A stretch of DNA of 36,169 bases from Candidatus Aminicenantota bacterium (lineage in GTDB: Bacteria; Acidobacteriota; Aminicenantia; Aminicenantales; Aminicenantaceae), in the NCBI GenBank assembly GCA_016927475.1, contig JAFGMO010000092.1, positions 1-36,169 on the forward strand. The letters run 5' to 3'. A program made the position numbers and the translations under genes. Positions 23,591 through 31,309 of this stretch are shown piece by piece. The notes under the pieces are model-generated. The model was not told the origin of the DNA. It did not search any database and worked only from the letters and a program-made list of their open reading frames with translations. Numbering within the stretch: position 1 is the first letter of the stretch; every line of letters begins with the position of its first letter.

Positions 23591-23645
23591 GTTAACAAAA
23601 ATTTAACACAGATTTAATCCTTTCTTAACACAACAAACTTACACT
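23591..23645 (+). promoter_or_regulatory. PhoB-box array (four TTAA repeats, 11-bp period) and promoter of porin-pst operon
   Basis: The 8-mers GTTAACAA (23591), TTTAACAC (23602), TTTAATCC (23613) and CTTAACAC (23624) start exactly 11 bp apart. An 11-bp direct-repeat period is the signature of PhoB/PhoP binding; the unit resembles the cyanobacterial (YTTAAYYW) and Bacillus (TTAACA) Pho boxes more than the E. coli CTGTCAT box. TACACT at 23640-23645 sits 8 bp after the last repeat and could be a -10 with the array in place of a -35, as in class II Pho promoters. The adjacent phoBR and the downstream porin-pst genes support this strongly. Confidence 0.8.
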
Positions 23646-23671
23646 ACGCCTTCTTTGTATAAGGAGGTTTT

Positions 23672-23683
23672 ATGGAAGGATAA
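23672..23683 (+). CDS. Possible 3-codon leader minigene (M-E-G-stop)
   Basis: A strong SD (AAGGAGG, 23661-23667) lies 4 bases before ATG-GAA-GGA-TAA, 45 bp ahead of the porin start and downstream of the presumed transcription start. The porin has its own SD (AGGAGG) at about 23720. The minigene could affect leader stability or ribosome loading, or be a chance ATG after a duplicated SD. Confidence 0.3.
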   Translation: MEG

Positions 23684-23728
23684 ATAAAGATAACTGAATA
23701 TTAAATAAAAATTTTTTTAGGAGGAAAA

Positions 23729-24751
23729 ATGAAAAAGTTCAGTGCAATCATGTTGGCCGTGCTGGTTGTCTTTGCGTTAATGCCCAGCCAAGTCAAAGCC
23801 GAAGGATCGTTCAAGGGGTATATGGCCTCAGACTATTATTATGTCCTTAATCATCACGATTCCGGTATCGAAGGACGTCATGGTCTGTGGTTCCGCCGCA
23901 TCTACCTGACGTACAACGGAAATGTCACTGATTCGATCAAAATGCGCTTACGATTCGAGATGAATTCGCCCGGTGATTATGCTTCCAGCAACACGCTTGA
24001 TGCCTTCGTCAAGGATGCTTATCTCAGCTTCAAGCTTGCCGGCCAGTCGGTCAATTTCGGCATCATCGGTCCCCCCACCTTTGGAGAGATCGAAGACATT
24101 TGGGGCTACAGAGCTTTGGAAAAAACTCCCCTGGACCTATACAAACTGCGGTCTTCACGGGATTTCGGCATCGCTGTGAGCGGCAATTTCGATAAAGGAA
24201 AAACGGTCAGTTACACGCTGATGTTCGGAAACGGCTCCTCGAATAAAGCTGAAACGAACAACGGAAAAATGATCTATGGATGCCTTGGTTTCAGGCCGGT
24301 CAAAGGCATGTACATCGAAGCCTACGGCGACTATGAAGACGGCGGTTCCGGTAAAAAATATTATGTTTACCAGGGATTTGCTTCCTATTCCGGGGACTGG
24401 GGAAGGGTCGGTTTTCAGTACAGCAACAAACACTACGACCATGAAGACACCTCAATGGACTGGGCTCTGATTTCCGGTTTTGCCGTTGTCAAGGCCGCCA
24501 AAGGCCTGGATGTCATTCTTCGCTATGACAAAATGCTCGACCGGCCCGTTCCCAAGACCGTTGATTATATTCCTTTCTCAACGGATGCCACGCACAGTTT
24601 TATCATTGCCGGTTTGAGTTTTGAAGCGGCCAAAAACATCCGGATCATCCCCAACGTCAAGTTGACGATGTACGACGATCCGGATGACGAGACCATTGAA
24701 AAGCCCGGTAACGATGTCTATGCCAACTTGACCCTTTGGTTCAAGTTCTAA
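23729..24751 (+). CDS. Phosphate-regulated outer-membrane porin (OprP/OprO-like)
   Basis: The protein has 340 residues. The signal peptide covers residues about 1-24 ('AIMLAVLVVFALMPSQVKA'). The mature start 'GSFKGYMASDYYYV' and 'GLWFRRIYLTYNGNVTDSIKMRLRFEMN' match phosphate-selective or 'putative porin' families, which show a conserved FRR-xY-L-x-G pattern. Amphipathic strands with short turns run to the end, and the C-terminal 'NLTLWFKF' with a final Phe is the BAM signal. It is first gene after the PhoB-box array and 41 bp before pstS, so it most likely passes phosphate or polyphosphate across the outer membrane. Selectivity is inferred from context. The OprP lysine ladder cannot be confirmed by eye. 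Confidence 0.85.
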   Translation: MKKFSAIMLAVLVVFALMPSQVKAEGSFKGYMASDYYYVLNHHDSGIEGRHGLWFRRIYLTYNGNVTDSIKMRLRFEMNSPGDYASSNTLDAFVKDAYLSFKLAGQSVNFGIIGPPTFGEIEDIWGYRALEKTPLDLYKLRSSRDFGIAVSGNFDKGKTVSYTLMFGNGSSNKAETNNGKMIYGCLGFRPVKGMYIEAYGDYEDGGSGKKYYVYQGFASYSGDWGRVGFQYSNKHYDHEDTSMDWALISGFAVVKAAKGLDVILRYDKMLDRPVPKTVDYIPFSTDATHSFIIAGLSFEAAKNIRIIPNVKLTMYDDPDDETIEKPGNDVYANLTLWFKF

Positions 24752-24792
24752 AGGCATCAGGGTATAATAATTTACAAGGAGGGTTTTAAAAC

Positions 24793-25605
24793 ATGAAAAA
24801 CAATGTGTTAATAGGACTTTTAATTCTTGGACTGGCTGCCGGCACCTATGCCGTCGCCGCCAAGAACCTGACTATTAAGGGATCGACCACGGTTCTTCCC
24901 ATCACCCAGTCCTGTGCCGAAGCCTTCATGAACAAGCATGCCGATGTCAACATCTCCGTGCAGGGCGGAGGCTCCGGAGTAGGTATTGCCTCGATTATCG
25001 ACGGCACGGCCGACATCGGAGACGCTTCCCGTCCGGCCAAAGACAAGGAAATAACGAAGGCCAAAGAGAACGGCATCGAACTCTATGAAAACGTCGTCGC
25101 TATGGACGGTATTGCCGTCATCGTTCATCCGTCCAATCCCATTTCCGCCATTACTAAAGAGCAGATCAAGAATATCTACACCGGAAAAATTTCCAACTGG
25201 AACGAAGTTGGTGGTAGAAAAGGCAGAATTGTTGTCATTTCCCGTGACAGTGCCAGCGGAACCTTCGAAACATTCAATGAACTTGCATTGGACAAGGAAA
25301 AGGTACGTCCCGATGCCCTGCTGAATGCTTCCAATCAGGCTGTCGCTCAAATTATTGCAAGAACTCCCGGAGCCATCGGTTATGTCGGTCTCGGATACCT
25401 TTCTTCCGCCGTCAAAGGACTTGAGGTTGAAGGCGTTTTGCCAACCAAGGAAAACGTTGTCAATGGTTCCTACATTCTTGCCCGAAAACTTTTCATGTAT
25501 ACCAAGGGAAAACCCAAAGGCATCACGGCTGATTTTATCGATTATGTCATGAGCAAGGAAGGACAAAAGCTGGTTGACAAGGCCGGCTTTGTTGCCATTA
25601 AATAG
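24793..25605 (+). CDS. pstS: Phosphate ABC transporter, substrate-binding protein PstS
   Basis: The protein has 270 residues and a type I-like signal peptide (residues about 1-22, no lipobox). PstS hallmarks are 'IKGSTTVLPITQSCAEAFM', 'SVQGGGSGVGIASIIDGTADIGDASRPAK', 'IAVIVHPSNPI', 'QIKNIYTGKISNWNEVGG' and 'VISRDSASGTFETFNE', i.e. the phosphate-contacting Ser/Thr near the start, the G-G-G-S-G loop and R-D-S-A-S-G-T. It binds inorganic phosphate in the periplasm and delivers it to PstCA. SD AAGGAGG precedes the ATG. The length is typical of the short non-E. coli PstS class. Confidence 0.95.
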   Translation: MKNNVLIGLLILGLAAGTYAVAAKNLTIKGSTTVLPITQSCAEAFMNKHADVNISVQGGGSGVGIASIIDGTADIGDASRPAKDKEITKAKENGIELYENVVAMDGIAVIVHPSNPISAITKEQIKNIYTGKISNWNEVGGRKGRIVVISRDSASGTFETFNELALDKEKVRPDALLNASNQAVAQIIARTPGAIGYVGLGYLSSAVKGLEVEGVLPTKENVVNGSYILARKLFMYTKGKPKGITADFIDYVMSKEGQKLVDKAGFVAIK

Positions 25606-25622
25606 CAGAAGCGATCACTAAG

Positions 25623-26519
25623 ATGAATGCAAAGGCCAGGCGATTCAGGGAAAAATTCTATAAATGGATTTTTGGTGCCCTGGCCTTTGCATCCCTTGTT
25701 TTTTTACTGGGAATCACCCTGACACTTTTTGTCGAAGGAATTCCCGTTTTTAAAGATGTCAAAGTTTTTGATTTTATATTCGGAAAATACTGGTATCCCA
25801 CCCACGAGGAAGCCGAATTCGGTATCCTGCCTCTTATTCTGGGTTCGCTGTGGGTAACCTTCGGGGCCGTACTGATATGTGTTCCCTTGGGCGTGGGAAG
25901 CGCGCTTTTCATCAATGAACTGGCGGGTTCCCGCCTGAAAGCCTTTCTCAAACCCATCATCGAACTTTTAGCCGGCATCCCCTCCATCGTTTACGGCTTT
26001 TTCGGGATGGTTGTCGTCGCTCCTTTTCTACAAAATCTATTAAACCTGCCTATAGGATTGACGGCTTTTACCGGAAGTCTCATTCTTGGTATTATGGCCA
26101 CACCGACGGTCTGCAGCATTTCGGAGGATGCTCTGAGTTTTGTTCCCCAGAGCTTCCGAGAAGCATCCTTTGCTGTCGGCGCCAACCGCTGGCAGACTTT
26201 AACCAGGGTTGTCGTACCCGCCTCGGCGTCGGGAATTTCGACGGCCGTCATTCTGGGGATGAGCCGGGCCGTGGGGGAGACCATGACCGTGCTCATGGTC
26301 TGCGGGGGCGCAGCCGTTATTCCACACAGCTTTTTTCAGCCCGTTCGGCCGATGACGGCCACTATTGCCGCCGAAATGGGAGAGACGGTTTTCGGCAGTA
26401 CACATTATCATTCGCTCTTCGCCATCGGACTTGTATTGTTTGTATTCACACTTGTTTTTAATGTAATCGCTGAGCTTATCAGCCGCAGATTCCGCATAAA
26501 ACTGGGCTTGGGAAGATGA
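25623..26519 (+). CDS. pstC: Phosphate ABC transporter permease PstC
   Basis: The protein has 298 residues with about six transmembrane helices. Family features are 'LPLILGSLWVTFGAVLICVPLGVGSALFINELA', 'LLAGIPSIVYGFFGMVVVAP' and the ATPase-contacting EAA region 'SFREASFAVGANRWQTLTRVVVPASASGISTAVILGMSRAVGETM'. 'TMTVLMVCGGAA' follows the conserved Gly-Glu-Thr. It forms the inner-membrane channel with PstA. The start is ATG at 25623 with only a weak SD, 17 bp after pstS; the stop overlaps the pstA start (ATGA). It lacks extra domains. Confidence 0.95.
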   Translation: MNAKARRFREKFYKWIFGALAFASLVFLLGITLTLFVEGIPVFKDVKVFDFIFGKYWYPTHEEAEFGILPLILGSLWVTFGAVLICVPLGVGSALFINELAGSRLKAFLKPIIELLAGIPSIVYGFFGMVVVAPFLQNLLNLPIGLTAFTGSLILGIMATPTVCSISEDALSFVPQSFREASFAVGANRWQTLTRVVVPASASGISTAVILGMSRAVGETMTVLMVCGGAAVIPHSFFQPVRPMTATIAAEMGETVFGSTHYHSLFAIGLVLFVFTLVFNVIAELISRRFRIKLGLGR

Positions 26520-27370
26520 ACAGGAAAAAAATCACACAAAACCTGGGATTCGGAACGTTATTTTTGCTGATTTTTATCACCCTCTTTTTCCTGAGTACCA
26601 TCATATATTTTATCGTTGCTCGGGGATTCCGGATTCTTTCCTGGGAATTTCTCACCTCCGTTCCCAAGGACGCCATGACGGCCGGCGGCGTGGCTCCGGC
26701 CATCATCGGAACCCTATATCTCGTTTTAGGGGCCATCGCTTTTGCCCTGCCGCTGGGAGTGGCCTGCGCCATATATCTCACGGAATATTCGCCGAGAAGT
26801 TATGTCGTCAATGTCATTCGCATGAGCATCAACAACCTGGCTGGAGTGCCGTCAGTGGTTTTCGGCCTTTTCGGCCTGGGCATATTTGTCAAATTTTTCG
26901 GGTTGGGTGTTTCCGCTCTCTCCGGAAGCCTGACCCTTGGGATTCTGGTTCTCCCTCAAATCATTTCAGCCACGCAGGAAGCTTTGATGGCCGTTCCCCA
27001 GTCTTACCGGGAGGCCTCCCTAGCGGTCGGGGCCACTCACTGGCAGACCATCAAAAAAATCGTTCTTCCGGCCGCCTCGCCGGGGATTCTTACCGGCGTC
27101 ATTTTAAGCATCGGCCGAGTCGCCGGTGAAACGGCCCCCATCATGTTCACGGCCGCGACATTTTATACAAGAGGCATACCCAAATCATTTTTTTCAGAAG
27201 TGATGGCCCTGCCATACCACATCTATGCATTGATGACGGAAGGTACTCATCCCCAGGAACAGACAGAGATAGCCTACGGGTGCGCGTTTATTCTTCTGGT
27301 CATCGTTCTATCCATTTCAGCCGCTGCGATCATCATACGGCAGAGACAGAGGGGAAAAGCTCATGTCTAA
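26516..27370 (+). CDS. pstA: Phosphate ABC transporter permease PstA
   Basis: The protein has 284 residues with six predicted helices. Motifs are '[35 protein letters not shown]', '[20 protein letters not shown]', the EAA loop '[52 protein letters not shown]', and the C-terminal region '[15 protein letters not shown]...[14 protein letters not shown]', all typical of PstA. It overlaps pstC by 4 bp and pstB by 8 bp, so translation is probably coupled. Confidence 0.95.
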   Translation: MNRKKITQNLGFGTLFLLIFITLFFLSTIIYFIVARGFRILSWEFLTSVPKDAMTAGGVAPAIIGTLYLVLGAIAFALPLGVACAIYLTEYSPRSYVVNVIRMSINNLAGVPSVVFGLFGLGIFVKFFGLGVSALSGSLTLGILVLPQIISATQEALMAVPQSYREASLAVGATHWQTIKKIVLPAASPGILTGVILSIGRVAGETAPIMFTAATFYTRGIPKSFFSEVMALPYHIYALMTEGTHPQEQTEIAYGCAFILLVIVLSISAAAIIIRQRQRGKAHV

Positions 27371-28124
27371 GAACGTCAAAATTAAAGTAGAAAACGTGAA
27401 TTTTTTCTACGGCAAAACGCAGGCGCTGAAAAATATTTCCTTGGATATCCTTGAAAACCAGGTCACGGCTTTTATCGGCCCCTCAGGCTGCGGGAAATCG
27501 ACCTTCATCCGCCTTATTAACAGAATGAACGAGCTTATTCCAAAAACACGTTTTGAAGGAAAAATTTTATTCGACGGAATGGATATATTCGAACCTAGAG
27601 TTGATGTCGTTGATATCCGCCGCCGGGTGGGCATGGTGTTTCAAAAGCCGAATCCCTTTCCGAAAAGCATTTTTGATAATCTCAGTTACGGATTAAAAAT
27701 AAACGGCATCAAAGATAAAAAAATAATAAAAGAAAAAGTCATTGATTCCCTGAAAAAATCCGCCTTGTGGGGAGAGGTCAAAGACAGGCTTCATGAAAGC
27801 GCACTGGCTCTTTCCGGAGGACAGCAGCAGAGATTGTGTATAGCCCGCTGTTTAGCTGTTGAGCCGGAGGTAATTCTGTTTGATGAACCGTGTGCCAGTC
27901 TGGATCCCATTTCAACGAAAAAAATCGAAGAGCTGATCGAGGAGTTGAAGAAGGACTATACGATCGTTATTGTTACACATAATATGCAGCAGGCCGCCCG
28001 TATTTCTCAATATACGGCCTTCATGTATTTGGGGGAATTGATTGAATTTGCGACCACGGACGAAATGTTTACCGTTCCCAAGAAAAAAATGACGGAAGAT
28101 TATCTGACGGGCAAATTTGGATGA
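27363..28124 (+). CDS. pstB: Phosphate ABC transporter ATP-binding protein PstB
   Basis: The protein has 253 residues. It begins '[23 protein letters not shown]'. Walker A is G-P-S-G-C-G-K-S-T; '[19 protein letters not shown]' and '[21 protein letters not shown]' are PstB-specific. The signature is L-S-G-G-Q-Q-Q-R, Walker B '[14 protein letters not shown]' and the switch '[16 protein letters not shown]'. It energises PstCA. The order S-C-A-B-phoU is the standard one; the gap to phoU is 99 bp and holds no clear hairpin. Confidence 0.97.
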   Translation: MSKNVKIKVENVNFFYGKTQALKNISLDILENQVTAFIGPSGCGKSTFIRLINRMNELIPKTRFEGKILFDGMDIFEPRVDVVDIRRRVGMVFQKPNPFPKSIFDNLSYGLKINGIKDKKIIKEKVIDSLKKSALWGEVKDRLHESALALSGGQQQRLCIARCLAVEPEVILFDEPCASLDPISTKKIEELIEELKKDYTIVIVTHNMQQAARISQYTAFMYLGELIEFATTDEMFTVPKKKMTEDYLTGKFG

Positions 28125-28223
28125 TTCTAGCCGCCTGTTGCATGAAAACAAGCAAAATTTGGATGTAACATGGTGTCCCTAAAAACGCATGAGTAAAAAT
28201 AAATTCCCGTAAAGGAGGGAAAG

Positions 28224-28877
28224 ATGCTGGAGCAAGAAGTTACTTCTCTGAAAAGAAAATTGATCGAATATGCGGCCCTTGTTGAAAAAATGATCGATAA
28301 GAGTATCAAGGGCCTTTTGAACAAGGATAAAAATCTTTTTTTTGAAGTGCGGGACAAAGACGAACCGCGGGCCAATGATTTTGAGATCGAGCTGGAAGAC
28401 TTATGCACGGTTATCATAGCCAAATACCAGCCGGCGGCAAAAGATCTGCGGACAATAATGCGGGTATCCCAGATGAATAATGACCTGGAACGGTTAGCTG
28501 ACCTGGCAGTCAATATCGTCGAGAGCGGATTGATTCTGGTGGAAAAACCGCCTTTGAAGCCGCTTATCGATATCCCTCATATGGCCCGTATCGCCAGTAA
28601 AATGGTCAAGGACAGCATCGATTCTTTCACCAATGAAGACCCGATCCTGGCCAAGGATGTCTGCAAGCGGGACCAGACCATCGACGACCTCAAAGACCAG
28701 GTCATGCGGGAGCTTATCACCTACATGATGTCCGATGTCTCGTCCATCGAGCGAGCATTCCAGCTTATTCGAATCGCCAACAGCCTGGAACGGATCGGTG
28801 ATCTCGCAACAAACATATGTGAAGATGTGATCTACATCGTCGAGGGGAAGACAATCAAGCACGGCAAAGCTGAATAA
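28224..28877 (+). CDS. phoU: Phosphate signalling protein PhoU
   Basis: The 217-residue, all-helical protein has two PhoU repeats. Each has the E/DxxxD-type metal-binding pattern and 'MRVSQMNNDLERLADLAVNIVE' / 'IRIANSLERIGDLATNICEDVIYIVEG', the conserved R-I-G-D-x-A-x-N-I core. PhoU links PstSCAB to PhoR and keeps the kinase inactive when phosphate is plentiful. An AAAGGAGGG SD lies before the ATG. It is last gene of the pst unit; a separate strong promoter for dsrC follows. Confidence 0.95.
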   Translation: MLEQEVTSLKRKLIEYAALVEKMIDKSIKGLLNKDKNLFFEVRDKDEPRANDFEIELEDLCTVIIAKYQPAAKDLRTIMRVSQMNNDLERLADLAVNIVESGLILVEKPPLKPLIDIPHMARIASKMVKDSIDSFTNEDPILAKDVCKRDQTIDDLKDQVMRELITYMMSDVSSIERAFQLIRIANSLERIGDLATNICEDVIYIVEGKTIKHGKAE

Positions 28878-28929
28878 GCAATACAGTTTTTTTGTTTTCA
28901 AAAATGTATTATCATTTTTCTCTGAATCC

Positions 28930-28964
28930 GTGACCCGTGGAAAGAGGTGTGCTATAATACCACG
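28930..28964 (+). promoter_or_regulatory. Strong sigma70 promoter of dsrC operon with flanking inverted repeat
   Basis: GTGACC (28930-28935, 4/6), a 17-bp spacer and a perfect extended -10 (TGC-TATAAT, hexamer 28953-28958) precede the dsrC SD AAGGAG. CGTGG (28936-28940) and CCACG (28960-28964) form an inverted repeat that straddles the -10, so a repressor or redox regulator could bind there. The repeat is short and may be chance. Confidence 0.7.
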
Positions 28965-28995
28965 CTTAAAAATTAGAATAACCAAGGAGAAATAA

Positions 28996-29316
28996 ATGGG
29001 TTTTATTGAGGTCAATAGTAGAAAAATTGAGACCAATGAAGAAGGATTTCTCGTTAATCCGGATGAATGGGATAAGGATATTGCCTCTGCTTTAGCTATG
29101 GCTGAAGAAAACATCGATAATCTCACCGAAGATCACTGGAAAGTTATCAACTACATTCGTGAATACTACACGGAGAAAAAATTAGCGCCCATGGTTCGCA
29201 AAGTCTGCAAAAATTCAGGATTCCCTTTGAAGTATATCTATGAGCTTTTTCCTTCAGGCCCGGCAAAAGGAGCCTGCAAGGTTGCCGGTCTTCCGAAACC
29301 GGATGGCTGTGTCTGA
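28996..29316 (+). CDS. dsrC: DsrC family sulfur-carrier protein with both redox cysteines
   Basis: The protein has 106 residues: 'EEGFLVNPDEWDKDIASALA' near the start, 'LTEDHWKVINYIREYY' in the middle and a flexible C-terminal arm 'FPSGPAKGACKVAGLPKPDGCV'. Cys94 and Cys105 are 10 residues apart, the CysB-x10-CysA arrangement of true DsrC; TusE-type relatives keep only the last one. In sulfite-reducing organisms DsrC carries sulfur as a trisulfide that a membrane complex reduces; in others DsrC-like proteins pass thiol/disulfide electrons. No dsrAB is in this window. Two genes for a cytochrome-b-like subunit and a DsrK/HdrD-like protein follow directly. Confidence 0.93.
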   Translation: MGFIEVNSRKIETNEEGFLVNPDEWDKDIASALAMAEENIDNLTEDHWKVINYIREYYTEKKLAPMVRKVCKNSGFPLKYIYELFPSGPAKGACKVAGLPKPDGCV

Positions 29317-29328
29317 TCGATAACCGGT

Positions 29329-29958
29329 ATGAAAACCGTCTTGCAATACGGCGTTATTCTTTCCTTTTTGATATCGTTGATGATTCTTTCTATAGAAGTA
29401 GTTAAGACATTTTTTTTTGGACATAAAAAAAAGTTTGCTGAAGCTGGTGGATCAAACAAGAGAGGGATTATCTATGCTCTCGGACGGGGAATGATGCCAT
29501 GGGAGAAGGAGAGCGCAAAAAAACATTTGCCGACATATACGGCCGGCATCTTTTATCACCTGGGTATTTTTTTTGGAATATTTTATGTACTCTGTCTGGC
29601 CTTGTCCGTCAACCTCCCCCCTGTACTGATTTTTCCGGGCCGCGTTCTTTTGGCGGTAGGGGCGCTAAGCGGTTTTGTTCTTTTGATAAAGAGGATGGCA
29701 GTTTTTTATATGAGAAAAATAAGCTGCCCGGATGATTTCGCATCTAATATATTCGTCGACCTGTTTATTCTTACAGCCCTAATCAATACCTTTTGGACGG
29801 ATATAAGGATTTTTTTCTATATCCTGGCCATTTTTTTGTTTTTTTATATGCCTGTGGGAAAAATCCGACACTGTTTTTTCTTTTTTTACATACGCATTCT
29901 TTTTGGGTTTTTCTACGGGAGAAGGGGAGTCCTGCCTCCTGCGCCGAGAATAACCTGA
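29329..29958 (+). CDS. DsrM/TmcC-like membrane subunit (nitrate reductase gamma-related)
   Basis: The 209-residue protein has about five transmembrane helices. 'PTYTAGIFYHLGIFFGIFYV' holds the His expected to ligate heme in this family, as does the His in the closing 'PVGKIRHCFFFFYIRILFGFFYGRRGVLPP', the typical P-x-x-K-x-R-H-x...F-F-G-R-R-G ending of DsrM, HdrE and TmcC type cytochrome-b-like proteins. 'GRGMMPWEKESAKKH' is also family-like. It probably oxidises menaquinol and hands electrons to the Fe-S protein encoded next. It starts 12 bp after dsrC. Length fits TmcC better than full-size DsrM. Confidence 0.75.
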   Translation: MKTVLQYGVILSFLISLMILSIEVVKTFFFGHKKKFAEAGGSNKRGIIYALGRGMMPWEKESAKKHLPTYTAGIFYHLGIFFGIFYVLCLALSVNLPPVLIFPGRVLLAVGALSGFVLLIKRMAVFYMRKISCPDDFASNIFVDLFILTALINTFWTDIRIFFYILAIFLFFYMPVGKIRHCFFFFYIRILFGFFYGRRGVLPPAPRIT

Positions 29959-29959
29959 T

Positions 29960-31297
29960 TTGGTGAATTCTGTGGAAAAGAAAAAAGCTATTCTGGAAAA
30001 AGAGTTCGAAGAACTTTCAGAGAGAGATCTTGAAAAAGGCCTGGCTGAATTCAAAGATAAATTAAATGCCGAGTATTCCGCATATCTCCAATCATGTGTT
30101 CACTGCGGTCTCTGTGCTGATTCCTGTCATTATTTCCTCACATTTAAGGATGTAAAGTCACTTCCTGCATATAAACTGGACCTCGTGTCGAGAATTTTCA
30201 AAAGATATTTCACGTTTCCGGGGAAAAAAATACCGAAATGGACCGGAGCTGCGGATTTCGATAGAGACATTATTCAAGAATGGGTGGATACTCTTTTCGG
30301 ACGCTGCTCGTTGTGCGGACGCTGCTCGCTCAACTGTTCCATGGGGTTAAACATTGCCTATCTCATACGAACCGGACGAAGTGTTCTGGCCAGGCTGGGA
30401 CTTGTCCCTTCTGGACTTCAATCAACCGTTGATACGGCTGTCGAAAAAGGCAACAATATGGGTATCGCCCAGGAAGATTGGGAAGAAACCATCGAATGGC
30501 TGGAAGAAGAACTGCAGAACGAAGTTCACGACCCAACGGCAAAATTACCCCTGGATCAAAAAGGTGCCCGTCTTTTTTATACGGTTAATCCCCGTGAGCC
30601 GATGTTTTTTCCTCTGTCCATTCTGGCCGTCGCCAAAATTTTTTATGCGGCCAAGGAAAGCTGGACATTTTCGAGGGGAAATTATGATGTGACCAATTAC
30701 GGACTCTACAGCGGAGATGATGATGCCGCAGGTCTCATGTCGGACCGTCTTGTTCAATCGAAAAAAGAGTTGGAAGCGGAGATCCTTGTTCTGGCGGAAT
30801 GTGGACACGGCTATAACTCCAATCGTTGGGAAGCTCCCGAATGGTTGAGCAAGAAGTACGGCTTTGAGGTCAAAAGTATTCTTCAAATCGTAGCGGAATA
30901 TATACACCAGGGAAAGATCAAGCTGGATCCCTCAAAAAACAAGGATATTGTTACCCTGCATGACCCCTGCAATCTTGTGCGTCTGGGCGGAATCGTGGAA
31001 GAACAGCGATTTATTCTTAAAAATTCAGTGGAGAACTTTGTCGAGATGACTCCCAACAGGCTGGAAAATTACTGCTGCGGTGGTGGGGGCGGGCAACTGG
31101 CTATGACACGTTTCGCCGAAAGGCGGATCAAAACAGGAGCGATAAAAGCGGAACAGATAAAAAAAACAGGAGCAAAAGTGGTCGCCACTCCTTGTCATAA
31201 TTGTATCGACCAGCTCATGGAATTGAACAAGCACTATAAGTTGGGAGTTGAGATAAAAACGGTCTGTGAGATAGTTGCGGATGCTCTGGTATTATAA
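29960..31297 (+). CDS. DsrK/TmcB/HdrD-like iron-sulfur protein with CCG domains
   Basis: The protein has 445 residues; TTG at 29960 or GTG at 29963 are possible starts (no clear SD; the gap to the previous gene is 1 bp, so translation may be coupled). The N-terminal half has two ferredoxin motifs, 'CVHCGLCADSC' and 'CSLCGRCSLNC', each lacking the usual following Pro. The C-terminal half has two cysteine-rich CCG units: 'VLAECGHGYNSNRWE', the reduced first unit seen in DsrK, and 'HDPCNLVRLGG...LENYCCGGGGG...ATPCHNCIDQL', the complete one that binds the noncubane [4Fe-4S] at a disulfide-reducing site. The likely partner disulfide is DsrC. TmcB of sulfate reducers has similar length. The complex would sit on the cytoplasmic face of the membrane. 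Confidence 0.85.
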   Translation: MVNSVEKKKAILEKEFEELSERDLEKGLAEFKDKLNAEYSAYLQSCVHCGLCADSCHYFLTFKDVKSLPAYKLDLVSRIFKRYFTFPGKKIPKWTGAADFDRDIIQEWVDTLFGRCSLCGRCSLNCSMGLNIAYLIRTGRSVLARLGLVPSGLQSTVDTAVEKGNNMGIAQEDWEETIEWLEEELQNEVHDPTAKLPLDQKGARLFYTVNPREPMFFPLSILAVAKIFYAAKESWTFSRGNYDVTNYGLYSGDDDAAGLMSDRLVQSKKELEAEILVLAECGHGYNSNRWEAPEWLSKKYGFEVKSILQIVAEYIHQGKIKLDPSKNKDIVTLHDPCNLVRLGGIVEEQRFILKNSVENFVEMTPNRLENYCCGGGGGQLAMTRFAERRIKTGAIKAEQIKKTGAKVVATPCHNCIDQLMELNKHYKLGVEIKTVCEIVADALVL

Positions 31298-31309
31298 GCT
31301 AAAGATCTT

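Noticed and set aside
24773..24778. TATAAT just before pstS
   Set aside because: The base upstream at -35 distance is AAAGGC; the only TTGACC is 39 bp away inside the porin gene. pstS is better explained by read-through from the Pho promoter.
28996..29316. Calling the 106-residue protein TusE
   Set aside because: TusE relatives keep one C-terminal Cys; this protein has both Cys94 and Cys105 and sits with DsrM/DsrK-like genes.
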